DNA from: Pseudomonadota bacterium
GTDB lineage: Bacteria > Pseudomonadota > Alphaproteobacteria > Rhizobiales > Xanthobacteraceae
Assembly: GCA_023404675.1 (NCBI GenBank)
Contig: JAEYAW010000030.1
Location: forward strand, 558,001 to 622,000
Reading direction: 5' to 3'
Length of the DNA: 64,000 bases
Shown: positions 50,163 to 59,520 of the stretch, one piece after another
Layout: the number at the start of each line of letters is the position of its first letter
How positions within the stretch are numbered: the first letter of the stretch is position 1
Notes under the pieces: generated by a model
Databases searched by the model: none
What the model saw: the letters and a program-made list of their open reading frames with translations, nothing else
What the model was told of the DNA's origin: nothing
Program-made: the position numbers and the translations under genes

Positions 50163-51251
50163 ATGTTCATCAACACGCTCGGTCGATATTTTGCAGGACG
50201 CTTCGTCAGCTCGGCGGTATCCGTGTTCGTCGGCATCTTCGTGCTGCTGGTGCTGGTCGACTATATCGAAATGGTCCGCCGCACATCGGGCATCGCCAAC
50301 ATCTCCGGCCTGCTGGTGGCCCAGACCTCGCTCTATCGCGTGCCGCTGCTGCTCGAACGCATGATGCCGTTCTGCGTGCTGGTGGGCGGCATGACGTGCT
50401 ACCTCGCACTGTCCCGGCGGCTTGAGCTCGTGATCGCGCGCGCCGCGGGGATTTCGGCCTGGCAGTTCGTGGCCCCTGCGCTGTGGAGCGCGCTGATTCT
50501 CGGCGCGCTGGCGACCGCGATCTACAATCCGGTCTCAGCCGAGATGCAGGAGCGCTCCAAGGAACTGGAGGCCATGATCTTCGCCGACCGCGGCGGCGGC
50601 ATGCAGGATGCGTCCGGCTTCTGGATCAATCAGGTCAACAGCGAGGGGCAGGCCATCATCAATGCCAGCTCCAGCCAGGCGCAGGGAGAGCGGCTGCTCG
50701 GGGTCACGGTGTTCCGATTCGGACTGGACGGGGAGTTCAGCGAGCGGATCGAGGCACGCGAAGCCTCGCTCGAACCCGGCCAATGGGTGTTCCGCAACGC
50801 CCGCCGCTACACCATGGAAGGCGTGCCGGATGACCTGGACACCTTCACCCTCGCCACCAGCCTGACGCTCGCACAGGTCCGGAACAGCTTTTCCACACCG
50901 GAGACTGTGTCGTTTTGGCAACTCCCCCAGTATATCGCCTCGTCCGCCGGGTCCGGACTCGCCACCGCAGGCTATCGCCTCCAGTATCACAAGCTGCTTT
51001 CGAGGCCTTTTTTGCTGGCTGCCATGGTGCTTTTAGCCGCTTCCGTCAGTCTTCGTTTCTTCCGCTTCGGCGGGGTGCAGAAGATGGTTTTGAGTGGCGT
51101 GGCATCCGGCTTTCTGCTTTATGTTCTGTCGAAAGTGACTGATGATTTGAGCAAGGCTGAGTTGATGAATCCGATAGCCGCGGCATGGCTGCCCGTCTTT
51201 GTAGGCGGCCTCACCGGCTTCTTGGCCCTGCTGTACCAGGAGGACGGGTAG
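50163..51251 (+). CDS. lptG: LPS export ABC permease LptG
   Basis: 362 residues, paired with LptF: LGRYFAGRFVSSAVSVFVG at the N-terminus, RVPLLLERMMPFCVLVGGMTCYLALSRRLELVIARAAGIS, periplasmic domain about 120-270, and C-terminal helices with RFFRFGGVQKMVLSGVASGFLLYVLSK. ATG at 50163; the stop overlaps the lptD start (TAGTG). Confidence 0.95.
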   Translation: MFINTLGRYFAGRFVSSAVSVFVGIFVLLVLVDYIEMVRRTSGIANISGLLVAQTSLYRVPLLLERMMPFCVLVGGMTCYLALSRRLELVIARAAGISAWQFVAPALWSALILGALATAIYNPVSAEMQERSKELEAMIFADRGGGMQDASGFWINQVNSEGQAIINASSSQAQGERLLGVTVFRFGLDGEFSERIEAREASLEPGQWVFRNARRYTMEGVPDDLDTFTLATSLTLAQVRNSFSTPETVSFWQLPQYIASSAGSGLATAGYRLQYHKLLSRPFLLAAMVLLAASVSLRFFRFGGVQKMVLSGVASGFLLYVLSKVTDDLSKAELMNPIAAAWLPVFVGGLTGFLALLYQEDG

Positions 51252-53758
51252 TGGCCGTTGTCGCCACCCGCCAGGGGCAACCGCTTGCATTGGGGCGGCG
51301 CGCGATCGCGCGCCGTGCGCGGTTCGTCGCATCCGCTCTCCTGACGGGTTTTCTCGGAGCAGGTTTGCTTGGCTTCGGCGTGATGATCGCCGGGCCGACG
51401 CCCGCTGCTGCGCAGAGCTTCACCTACAATCCCGTGCCGCGCCGGCCGGTGCCGCCGCCCGTGCCCAACCGGTCGGACGGGCAGATGCTCGTTCAGGCCA
51501 ACGAGATCGATTACGACTACGTCAATTCGCGCGTGTCGGCGGTCGGCGGCGTGCAGATCTACTACAACGGCAGTTCGGTCGAGGCGGACAAGGTCACGTA
51601 CGACCAGAAGACCAAGCGCCTGTCCGCGGTCGGCAACATCCGCATGACGGATTCCGAGGGGCGCATCACCTACGCCAACTCCATCGACCTCAGCGACGAT
51701 TATCGCGATGGCTTCGTGGATTCGCTGCGGGTGGATACGCCGGACCAGACCCGCATGGCGGCAAGCCGCGCCGATCGCACCGCAGGCCGTTTTACGGTGT
51801 ACGAGAACGGCGTCTACACGGCCTGTCAGGCCTGTAAGACCGACCCCAAGAAACCGCCGCTCTGGCAGGTGAAGGGTGCGCGCATCATTCACGACCAGGG
51901 CGAGAAGATGATGTATTTCGAGGACGCGCGCCTCGAATTCTTCGGCGTGCCCCTCGCCTACATTCCGTATTTCTCGACGCCCGATCCGACCGTGAAGCGC
52001 AAGAGCGGCTTCCTGATGCCGGGCATCACGTCGAATTCCAGTTCTTATGGATTCGGCGTCGAAGTTCCGTATTACTTCGCGCTCGATCCCAGCTACGATC
52101 TGACGATCTCGCCGCGCTTCACCACCGGTCAGGGCGTGCTGATGCAGGGTGAATTCCGCCAGCGGCTGCTGGACGGCGCCTATTCGATCCGCGGCTACGG
52201 CATCTTCCAGACCGATCCCGGCAAATTCGCCGGCTCCGACGGCGACCGCGATTTCCGCGGCGGCCTTGAGAGCAAGGGCCAGTTCGCGATCAATGACAAG
52301 TGGGTCTGGGGCTGGAACGGCGTTCTGCTGACCGACAAGTATTTTCTGCTGAACTACAACCTGTCGATGTACCGGGACATCGTGTCCTCGTTCCTGTCGA
52401 CCTACACCGACGCGCTGTCGCAGATTTATCTGACCGGCGTCGGCAATCGCAGCTTCTTCGATGCCCGCACCATGTACTGGCAGGGGTTCTCCGGCGCCGA
52501 CGTTCAGGGCCAGCTCCCCTGGGTGCGCCCGATCATCGACTACAACAAGACGCTGAATTATCCGGTGTTCGGCGGCGAGTTCAGTTACAAGACCAACTTC
52601 GTCAGCCTGCATCGTGATCAGGTGGCCTACGACCCGATCACGACCACCGCGAACACCAGTGGCTGGTGTCTGCCGACTTCCGCCGATCCGCTGGTCAAGA
52701 CCCCGACCAACTGTCTGTTGCGCGGCATCGCCGGCGACTACACCCGCCTGTCCGGCGAGGTGAACTGGCGGCGCTCGTTCACCGATCCGCTCGGCCAGAT
52801 CTGGACGCCGTTTGCCTCGCTGCGTGGGGACGTGATCAGCACGCAGATCAACGATCAGACCGGCGTCTCCAACTTCGTCCAGCCCGGCCAGATGGATGTC
52901 GGCCGCGTCATGCCGGCGATCGGATTTGAGTACCGCTATCCGTTCATCAACGTGCAGCCTTGGGGCACCACCATCATCGAGCCGATGGCTCAGGTCATCG
53001 TGCGCCCCAACGAGACCTATGCAGCCCGGCTGCCCAACGAGGACGCACAGAGCCTCGTGTTCGACGACAGCAACCTGTTCAGCGTGAACAAGTTCTCGGG
53101 CTGGGATCGGGTCGAGGGTGGCGGCCGCGCTAATGTCGGCATCAAGGGCACCGTGCAGTTCGACCGCGGCGGCACGATCAACGCCCTGTTCGGCCAGTCG
53201 TATCAGCTTTACGGCCTCAACTCCTATTCGGTCGCGGGCTTCACCAACACCGGCATCGGATCGGGTCTCGATACGACGGCTTCCGACTATGTCGCCCGTA
53301 TCTCCTATCAGCCCAACTCGACCTACACGTTTACCTCGCGCGCCCGTTTCGATCAGGCGACAGGAGATGTGCGACGATTTGAAACAGAAGCGCGCGCGAC
53401 GTTCGATCGCTGGTCCGTTTCCGTCCTTTACGGCAACTACGATAAGCAACCGGAAATCGGCTATCTGTACCGGCGGCAGGGCATTCTCGCCAACGGCTCG
53501 ATCAAGCTGGCCTCGAATTGGGTGCTGACCGGGGGGGCTCGCTACGATCTCGAAGCCAACACCATTAACCAGTACATTGTCGGCGCGGGCTATGTTGACG
53601 ATTGCTTCGTGCTAGCCCTCAATTATGTCACAGATTACACCTACACGACCGGCTCGACTGTTCCGACGCTCAGTCATCGCGTCATGTTCCAGATCGGCCT
53701 TCGGACCATCGCGACAACGTCGCAGGGGGTTGGCGGCACGGGAGGTGTGCTGCAATAA
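51251..53758 (+). CDS. lptD: LPS-assembly protein LptD
   Basis: 835 residues. Start taken as GTG 51251, which overlaps lptG (TAGTG) and has AGGAGG at 51238-51243; a longer frame exists but would lie wholly inside lptG. After a signal helix (ends AAAQS) comes the OstA-like beta-jellyroll (about 85-210, LVQANEIDYDYVNSRVSAVGG, AVGNIRMTDSEG) and then a 26-strand barrel ending SHRVMFQIGLRTIATTSQG. YIPYFSTPDPTVKRKSGFLMP is a hallmark. Cysteines occur only in a CQACK motif plus a few later, the pattern of disulfide-linked LptD. Inserts LPS into the outer-membrane outer leaflet with LptE. Confidence 0.95.
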   Translation: MAVVATRQGQPLALGRRAIARRARFVASALLTGFLGAGLLGFGVMIAGPTPAAAQSFTYNPVPRRPVPPPVPNRSDGQMLVQANEIDYDYVNSRVSAVGGVQIYYNGSSVEADKVTYDQKTKRLSAVGNIRMTDSEGRITYANSIDLSDDYRDGFVDSLRVDTPDQTRMAASRADRTAGRFTVYENGVYTACQACKTDPKKPPLWQVKGARIIHDQGEKMMYFEDARLEFFGVPLAYIPYFSTPDPTVKRKSGFLMPGITSNSSSYGFGVEVPYYFALDPSYDLTISPRFTTGQGVLMQGEFRQRLLDGAYSIRGYGIFQTDPGKFAGSDGDRDFRGGLESKGQFAINDKWVWGWNGVLLTDKYFLLNYNLSMYRDIVSSFLSTYTDALSQIYLTGVGNRSFFDARTMYWQGFSGADVQGQLPWVRPIIDYNKTLNYPVFGGEFSYKTNFVSLHRDQVAYDPITTTANTSGWCLPTSADPLVKTPTNCLLRGIAGDYTRLSGEVNWRRSFTDPLGQIWTPFASLRGDVISTQINDQTGVSNFVQPGQMDVGRVMPAIGFEYRYPFINVQPWGTTIIEPMAQVIVRPNETYAARLPNEDAQSLVFDDSNLFSVNKFSGWDRVEGGGRANVGIKGTVQFDRGGTINALFGQSYQLYGLNSYSVAGFTNTGIGSGLDTTASDYVARISYQPNSTYTFTSRARFDQATGDVRRFETEARATFDRWSVSVLYGNYDKQPEIGYLYRRQGILANGSIKLASNWVLTGGARYDLEANTINQYIVGAGYVDDCFVLALNYVTDYTYTTGSTVPTLSHRVMFQIGLRTIATTSQGVGGTGGVLQ

Positions 53759-53784
53759 GGATCCTGAATTCCGTGGGCTGATGG

Positions 53785-54777
53785 ATGACCGCGACGGTTA
53801 CGCAGTCGCCCTATGCCGATAATGAGACGGATCAGATCATGTCACCTTCCACGTTTTCCGCCCTGACCCGACCTCTCAAGGTATCTGCGATTGTCCTCGC
53901 CGGATTGATCGGGTGCGTTGTCGCGGCCACTTCCGCGCAGGCCCAGGTCGTGGTGATGGTCAATGGCGAGCCGATCACCCGTTCTGACATCCAGCAGCGC
54001 GCGAAGCTGATCCGGCTGTCGTCGCGCACGAATCCGTCCGAAAAGCAGGTCATCGACGAACTGATCGACGAGAAGGTGAAGATCAGGGAAGCCAAGAAGT
54101 ACGGCGTCGATCCGTCCGCGTCCGAGATCGACAGCGCTTTCGGGAACATGGCGCAACGCATGCGCCTGTCGTCGGACCAGCTGGCGCACTCGCTGGAATC
54201 CCAGGGCATTCGCCCCGACACGCTGAAATCCCGCATCAAGGCCGACATGGTCTGGACCAGCCTGGTGCGCGGCCGATTCCAGCAGAGCCTGATCGTTGGC
54301 GAGAAGGACATTCACTCCGCGGTCCCCCTCAAGGAAGAGGGCCAGCCGGACAACTTCGAATATCAGATGCGACCGCTCGTCCTGCTGGTGCCGCGCGGCG
54401 CCGGCGCCGGCGCCGCGGAGGCACGCCAGAAGGAAGCCGAGGCTCTCAGGGGACGCATCAAGAGCTGCGGCGAAGCGCTGGCGATTTTCCGCACGATGCG
54501 CAACGTCGCGATCCGCGATACCGTGACCAAAACGTCTGGCGACCTGCCAGAGCAACTTCGCGCCATCCTGGACAAGACGCCGGTCGGCCAGCTGACCCCG
54601 CCGGAAGTTACCCAGCAGGGCATCGAAATGGTCGCGCTGTGCAACCGCAAGACGGCCAATGCCGACACACCGCAGATGCGGGAAGTCCGCAACAAGATGT
54701 ATGCGGAAAAGTTCGAGGCCAAGTCGAAGTCCTACCTTGAAACCGTCCGCCGCTCGGCGATGATCGAGTATCGCTGA
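53785..54777 (+). CDS. surA: SurA-like periplasmic chaperone / peptidyl-prolyl isomerase
   Basis: 330 residues. Signal helix (ends ATSAQAQ), then a SurA N-terminal chaperone domain: VVMVNGEPITRSDIQQRAKLI, VIDELIDEKVKIREAKKYGVDPSASEIDSAF. A second half has a parvulin-like fold (QMRPLVLLVPRGAGAG, GDLPEQLRAILDKTPVGQLTPPE) that lacks several canonical parvulin active-site residues and is a single copy, so PPIase activity is uncertain. Escorts outer-membrane proteins such as LptD, encoded just upstream. ATG 53785; alternative ATG 53839. pdxA follows after 4 bp. Confidence 0.9.
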   Translation: MTATVTQSPYADNETDQIMSPSTFSALTRPLKVSAIVLAGLIGCVVAATSAQAQVVVMVNGEPITRSDIQQRAKLIRLSSRTNPSEKQVIDELIDEKVKIREAKKYGVDPSASEIDSAFGNMAQRMRLSSDQLAHSLESQGIRPDTLKSRIKADMVWTSLVRGRFQQSLIVGEKDIHSAVPLKEEGQPDNFEYQMRPLVLLVPRGAGAGAAEARQKEAEALRGRIKSCGEALAIFRTMRNVAIRDTVTKTSGDLPEQLRAILDKTPVGQLTPPEVTQQGIEMVALCNRKTANADTPQMREVRNKMYAEKFEAKSKSYLETVRRSAMIEYR

Positions 54778-54781
54778 CCGC

Positions 54782-55789
54782 ATGGACCCGCTGCCGCTCG
54801 CTCTGACCCTCGGTGAGCCGGCAGGCATTGGCCCGGACATCACGATCGCCGCCTGGCTGCGCCGCGCCGAACTGGCTCTGCCGCCGTTCTATCTGATCGG
54901 CGACCGCACCCTGATCGCTGCGAGGGCGGAGCGGCTTGGCGTGACCCTCCCGACGGTGGCCGTTGCGCCCGAGGAGGCCATGGAGGCCTTCCCGGCCGCG
55001 CTTCCGGTCGTGGACGGCGGGACCGCGGCAACCGCCCTGCCCGGCCAGCCCGACGACACCAGCGCTCCGGCCGCCATCGCGTCCATTCGTCAGGCCGTGG
55101 CCGACGTCACGGCGGGCCGCGCGGCCGCCGTGGTGACCAATCCCATCGCCAAGAGCGTGCTCTACAAGGCCGGCTTTGCCCATCCGGGCCACACCGAATT
55201 TCTCGCGGAGCTTGCGGCCAGTGGCGGACGGACGCCACGGCCCGTGATGCTGCTGTGGTCGCCCACCCTGGCGGTGGTGCCGGTGACGATCCACCTCAGC
55301 CTGCGTCAGGCCATCGACAGCCTGACCACCGATCTGATTGTCGAGACCGCCCGCATCGTGGCGCGGGACTATGCGTCCCGCTTTGCCGTCGCCCGTCCGC
55401 GGCTGGCGCTGTCCGGTCTCAACCCGCACGCGGGCGAGGACGGCACGCTCGGCACCGAGGATCAGACCATCATCGCGCCGGCGGTCGAGCGCCTGCGCCG
55501 CGAAGGCATCGATGCGCGCGGTCCGCTGCCCGCCGACACCATGTTCCACCCCGCCGCCCGCGCGACCTATGACTGCGCGCTGTGCATGTATCACGATCAG
55601 GCGTTGATCCCGATCAAGACCATCGCCTTCGATGACGGCGTCAACGTCACGCTGGGGCTGCCCTTCGTGCGCACCTCGCCCGATCACGGCACCGCGTTCG
55701 ATATCGCAGGGACCGGCCGCGCCAACCCGGCGAGCCTGATGGCGGCGCTGAAGCTCGCCGCGCGCCTCGGCACTGCCCGCCCATCATGA
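54782..55789 (+). CDS. pdxA: 4-hydroxythreonine-4-phosphate dehydrogenase PdxA
   Basis: 335 residues. Oxidises 4-phosphohydroxy-L-threonine in pyridoxal phosphate synthesis. Motifs: LGEPAGIGPDITIAAW, TNPIAKSVLYKAGFAHPGHTEFLAELA with a metal His, LNPHAGEDGTLGTEDQ, MYHDQALIPIKTIAFDDGVN and RTSPDHGTAFDIAGTG with further metal ligands. In the lpt-surA-pdxA-rsmA cluster; overlaps rsmA by ATGA. Confidence 0.96.
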   Translation: MDPLPLALTLGEPAGIGPDITIAAWLRRAELALPPFYLIGDRTLIAARAERLGVTLPTVAVAPEEAMEAFPAALPVVDGGTAATALPGQPDDTSAPAAIASIRQAVADVTAGRAAAVVTNPIAKSVLYKAGFAHPGHTEFLAELAASGGRTPRPVMLLWSPTLAVVPVTIHLSLRQAIDSLTTDLIVETARIVARDYASRFAVARPRLALSGLNPHAGEDGTLGTEDQTIIAPAVERLRREGIDARGPLPADTMFHPAARATYDCALCMYHDQALIPIKTIAFDDGVNVTLGLPFVRTSPDHGTAFDIAGTGRANPASLMAALKLAARLGTARPS

Positions 55790-56658
55790 GCGCCATCGAC
55801 GATCTGCCGCCGCTGCGTGAGGTGATCGCGCGCCACGACCTTTCGGCGCGCAAATCCCTCGGGCAGAATTTCCTGCTCGACCTCAACCTCACGACCCGCA
55901 TCGCCCGGTCGTCCGGGCCGCTCGACGGCGTGACAGTGCTGGAGATCGGCCCCGGTCCCGGCGGCCTGACGCGGGCGCTGCTGGCCCTCGGCGCGCGCCG
56001 CGTCGTCGCCATCGAGCGCGACGAGCGGGTCCGCCCGGCGCTCGACGAGATCGCCGCGCATTATCCGGGACGGCTGGAGATCGTCGAGGCGGATGCGCTG
56101 ACATTCGATCCCGCGCCGCTGGTGAAGGGCGAGCGCGTGCGCATCATTGCCAACCTGCCCTACAATATCGCAACGCCCCTGCTCACCGGCTGGCTGTCGG
56201 TCGAGCCATGGCCGCCGTGGTACGAGGCCATGGTGCTGATGTTCCAGCGCGAGGTGGCCGAGCGCATCGTCGCCCACGAGGACGAGGAGGCCTATGGCCG
56301 GCTGGCCGTGCTCTCGAACTGGCGCGCCGAGACCAAAATCATGTTCGACATCTCGCCGCGCGCCTTCGTGCCGCCACCAAAGGTGACCTCCTCCGTGGTG
56401 CTGCTGAGGCCGCGCGAAACGCCGGAGCCATGCGACCGCCGCCTGCTTGAACAGGTGACGCAGGCCGCCTTCGGCCAGCGCCGCAAGATGCTGCGCCAGA
56501 GCCTCAAGGGGCTCGGCGTGGATCCTGCGCGGCTCGCCGCCGCTGCCGCCGTCGATTCCACGCGACGCGCAGAAACCGTTCCCATCAGCGGTTTTGTTGC
56601 CATGGCGCAGGAATTGGCGGATATACGAAACAGGGCCGGCACCGACCCGGCCGAATAA
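55786..56658 (+). CDS. rsmA: 16S rRNA dimethyladenosine transferase RsmA (KsgA)
   Basis: 290 residues. SAM-dependent dimethylation of A1518/A1519 of 16S rRNA. KSLGQNFLLD, LEIGPGPGGLTRALLALGA (SAM motif I), NLPYNIATPLL (active site) and VPPPKVTSSVVLLRPR are present. Start overlaps the pdxA stop. Confidence 0.97.
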   Translation: MSAIDDLPPLREVIARHDLSARKSLGQNFLLDLNLTTRIARSSGPLDGVTVLEIGPGPGGLTRALLALGARRVVAIERDERVRPALDEIAAHYPGRLEIVEADALTFDPAPLVKGERVRIIANLPYNIATPLLTGWLSVEPWPPWYEAMVLMFQREVAERIVAHEDEEAYGRLAVLSNWRAETKIMFDISPRAFVPPPKVTSSVVLLRPRETPEPCDRRLLEQVTQAAFGQRRKMLRQSLKGLGVDPARLAAAAAVDSTRRAETVPISGFVAMAQELADIRNRAGTDPAE

Positions 56659-56674
56659 CAAGGGAGAATACGCC

Positions 56675-57733
56675 ATGGCGCTGATGCGTCGTCAGTCGCT
56701 CGTCCAGTTTGCCGCCCCGCTCTGCGAAACCATTGTCGAAACTCCGAAGCCGCAGGGCGCCGAAGTGCTGGTGCAGATCGAGCGCTGCGGCCTGTGTCAT
56801 TCCGATCTCCACATTCAGGACGGCTATGCCGACCTCGGCGGCGGCAAGAAGCTTGACACCACGCGCGGCATGACGCTGCCGTTCACGCTGGGCCACGAGA
56901 TCGCGGGCGTCGTGGTCGAAGTCGGCCCCGATGCGCCGAAGGATCTGATCGGCACGAAGAAGGCGGTGTTTCCGTGGATCGGCTGCGGCAAATGCCGTGA
57001 CTGCCTCGCAGGCGATGAGAATCTGTGCGTGCGCAACCGCTTCATGGGCGTGAGCATCGACGGCGGATTTGCCTCGCATGTGCTGGTGCCCGATGCAAAA
57101 TATCTTCTCGATTACGATCCGCTGCCGATCGGCTTTGCCGCGACGCTGATGTGCTCGGGTATCACCGCCTATGGCGCGCTGAAGCGTCTCGTGGAGCGGC
57201 CGCGCCAGCGCAACCTGCTGCTGATCGGCCTCGGCGGCGTCGGCATGATGGGCCTGTCGCTGGCGCAGGCGATGTTCAAGCAGCCGATCACCGTGGCCGA
57301 TCTCTCGCCTGAGGCGCGCGCAACCGCGCTGAAGAACGGCGCGTCCGCCGCCTACGATCCGACCGAGCCGGATATCGTCAAGCGCATCCTGAAGGAGACC
57401 GAAGGCGGCTTTGACGGCATCGTGGATTTCGCAGGCAACGACAAGTCCATGAACTTCGCGGTCTCGACCGTCGCGCGCGGCGGCAAGATCGTCGTGTCGG
57501 GGTTGATGGGTGGCCAGTTCTCGCTGCCGATGGTGCAGTGGATCTACAAGCGCATGACCATCGAAGGTTTCATGACCGGCACGCTGGACGAGGGCAAGGA
57601 ACTGATGGCGCTGGCCCGCGCCGGCAAGGTTCGTCCGACGCCGATGAAGGAAGAACCGATGGGCGAGGTCCAGAAGTGGATCGACGAGCTGCGCGCCGGG
57701 CATGTGGTTGGCCGCATCATGCTGGTGAACTGA
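56675..57733 (+). CDS. Zinc-dependent alcohol dehydrogenase (MDR family)
   Basis: 352 residues. Catalytic zinc site in ERCGLCHSDLHIQDG and GHEIAG, structural zinc cysteines in GCGKCRDCLAGDENLC, and a Rossmann NAD(P)-binding motif GLGGVGMMGLSLAQ. Oxidises an alcohol or reduces an aldehyde; substrate unknown. GGGAGA precedes ATG 56675. Begins 17 bp after rsmA and may be read through from that operon. Ends at a terminator shared with gmk. Confidence 0.92.
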   Translation: MALMRRQSLVQFAAPLCETIVETPKPQGAEVLVQIERCGLCHSDLHIQDGYADLGGGKKLDTTRGMTLPFTLGHEIAGVVVEVGPDAPKDLIGTKKAVFPWIGCGKCRDCLAGDENLCVRNRFMGVSIDGGFASHVLVPDAKYLLDYDPLPIGFAATLMCSGITAYGALKRLVERPRQRNLLLIGLGGVGMMGLSLAQAMFKQPITVADLSPEARATALKNGASAAYDPTEPDIVKRILKETEGGFDGIVDFAGNDKSMNFAVSTVARGGKIVVSGLMGGQFSLPMVQWIYKRMTIEGFMTGTLDEGKELMALARAGKVRPTPMKEEPMGEVQKWIDELRAGHVVGRIMLVN

Positions 57734-57756
57734 ACCAGCCGGCCCGTTCCGAATCG

Positions 57757-57788
57757 AAAAGGCCGCGAGTGCTGCTCGCGACCTTTTT
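57757..57788. terminator. Bidirectional terminator between adh and gmk
   Basis: AAAAGG-c-CGCGAG at the left pairs with CTCGCG-a-CCTTTTT at the right, loop TGCTG, A and T runs on the outside. Serves the rightward dehydrogenase transcript and the leftward fab-mltG-yicC-gmk transcript. Confidence 0.8.
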
Positions 57789-57809
57789 CATTCGAGACCT
57801 GCGAGAGGA

Positions 57810-58475
57810 CTACTTCTCAAGCTGCCGCTGAAGATCGCGGACGAAAGTCGTCAGCCCGGTACGGCGCTCGCGGCGCAGGCGCTCGGCCTTGAGGATCGAT
57901 TCCACTTCCGCGAAGGCGCGGTCGATGTCGCGATTGACGATGATGTAGTCGTATTCGGCCCAGTGGCTCATTTCATGCGCCGCCCGGTTCATGCGGCCGC
58001 GAATAATCTCGTCAGAGTCCTGTGCCCGCGTATGCAGACGCTTCTCCAGATCGACGGCAGACGGCGGCAGGATGAAAACGCTGACGACATCCTTCTGCGC
58101 ACGCTCGCGCAGCTGCTGCGTGCCCTGCCAGTCGATATCGAACAGCACATCCTGCCCCGCCGACAATGCGTCGTGCACAGGCTGACGCGGCGTGCCGTAG
58201 TGATAGTCGAACACCGGAGCATATTCGAGCAGATCGCCGTTCGCGACCATCGCGTCGAAGCGCGTCTTGTCGATGAAATGATAGTCGCGGCCATCGACCT
58301 CGCCCGGGCGCATTCTGCGCGTCGTCACCGAGACCGACATCCGCAGCCCCGCCACGCGCTCGATCAGCATGCGCGACAGCGTGGTCTTACCCGCGCCCGA
58401 CGGCGACGACAGCACGAACATCAGGCCGCGCCGTTCGACGCCGTCCAGATTGTGATCAAGCCCGTCCTTGGTCAT
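57810..58475 (-). CDS. gmk: Guanylate kinase
   Basis: 221 residues. P-loop FVLSSPSGAGKTTLSRM, TTRRMRPGEVDGRDYHF (GMP binding), LLEYAPVFDYHYGTP and DIDWQGTQQLRE. Phosphorylates GMP to GDP. Start overlaps the yicC stop (ATGA), the standard yicC-gmk pairing. Last gene of the leftward acpP-fabF-mltG-yicC-gmk series. Confidence 0.96.
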   Translation of the reverse strand: MTKDGLDHNLDGVERRGLMFVLSSPSGAGKTTLSRMLIERVAGLRMSVSVTTRRMRPGEVDGRDYHFIDKTRFDAMVANGDLLEYAPVFDYHYGTPRQPVHDALSAGQDVLFDIDWQGTQQLRERAQKDVVSVFILPPSAVDLEKRLHTRAQDSDEIIRGRMNRAAHEMSHWAEYDYIIVNRDIDRAFAEVESILKAERLRRERRTGLTTFVRDLQRQLEK

Positions 58476-59368
58476 TCGAGATTCTGCACCTGCTCGCGAA
58501 ACTGTTCCACCACGCTTTTCATCTCCAGACCGATGTTGGTCAATTCCACATCGTTGGATTTCGAACAGCAGGTGTTGACCTCGCGGTTGAATTCCTGCGC
58601 CAGAAAATCGAGACGCCGGCCAACCGCGCCGCCCTTGCCGAGCAGTTCGCGGGCCTGCGCGACGTGCGAGGCGATGCGGTCCAGCTCCTCGCGGATATCG
58701 GCCTTCGCCGCGACCAGCAGCGCCTCCTGCGCCAGGCGGTCGGGATCGAAACGGTCGGATGTATCGAGCAGCGTGCGGACCTGTTCGGCAATGCGTGCCC
58801 GCACTGCCTCGGCCCTGCGGCCCGGCGCGGCCTCGGCGCGCGCGGCGAGGCTTTCGAGTTCGCTCATGCGCTGCAAGAGAATCCGTCCGAGCGTCGCGCC
58901 CTCGCGCTGGCGCATCGCGATCAGTCCATCGAGAGCCTCGCCGAATCCCGCGATCACCGAAGCGCGCGCCGCGCTCTCGGCCTCGGGATCGTTTTCCGGC
59001 TCCGTCACCTCGATGACACCCTTGATCGCGAGCAGACCGTCGACGCTCGGCGGCGCAAGGCCCGCACGCGCCGACAGCTCGGTGGTGACGGCAAGGACGG
59101 CCGCGAGAACCTCCTCGTTCACCTTGATGGTCGGCGCGGCCGTGGAGCGCTTCAGCGTCAGGTTCGCGTAGACGGTGCCGCGCGACAGCAAGTCGGCCGC
59201 GCGCTTGCGCGCCGCCGCCTCGACATCGTCCCAGCCGGACGGCAGACGCAGCCGCAGATCGAATCCCTTGGCATTGACCGATTTCAGCTCCCATTCGAAC
59301 GCGAAGGGACCGCTGGAGCCCTGGCTTCGCGAAAAGCCGGTCATGCTGGACAACACGATTGCATTCAT
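58472..59368 (-). CDS. yicC: YicC family endoribonuclease-like protein
   Basis: 298 residues from ATG 59368. SSMTGFSRSQG at the N-terminus, WELKSVNAKGFDLRLRLP, and C-terminal GRRLDFLAQEFNREVNTCCSKSND and GLEMKSVVEQFREQVQNLE are the YicC signature. E. coli YicC is a ribonuclease acting on small RNAs. Coupled to gmk by ATGA overlap; 152 bp after mltG. Confidence 0.95.
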   Translation of the reverse strand: MNAIVLSSMTGFSRSQGSSGPFAFEWELKSVNAKGFDLRLRLPSGWDDVEAAARKRAADLLSRGTVYANLTLKRSTAAPTIKVNEEVLAAVLAVTTELSARAGLAPPSVDGLLAIKGVIEVTEPENDPEAESAARASVIAGFGEALDGLIAMRQREGATLGRILLQRMSELESLAARAEAAPGRRAEAVRARIAEQVRTLLDTSDRFDPDRLAQEALLVAAKADIREELDRIASHVAQARELLGKGGAVGRRLDFLAQEFNREVNTCCSKSNDVELTNIGLEMKSVVEQFREQVQNLE

Positions 59369-59520
59369 AGGGCGGGTATCCGGAATACGATCTGGACGGA
59401 CGATGGAATGGATGGAATCGCCGGATTCGGGCGCGCACCGACAATAGAACATCGTCCCGAAAAGTGGGGACCGGTTTTCGGAGAGAGTTAGCCGTTCAAC
59501 CTGAGGTCAATACGGGGCGG

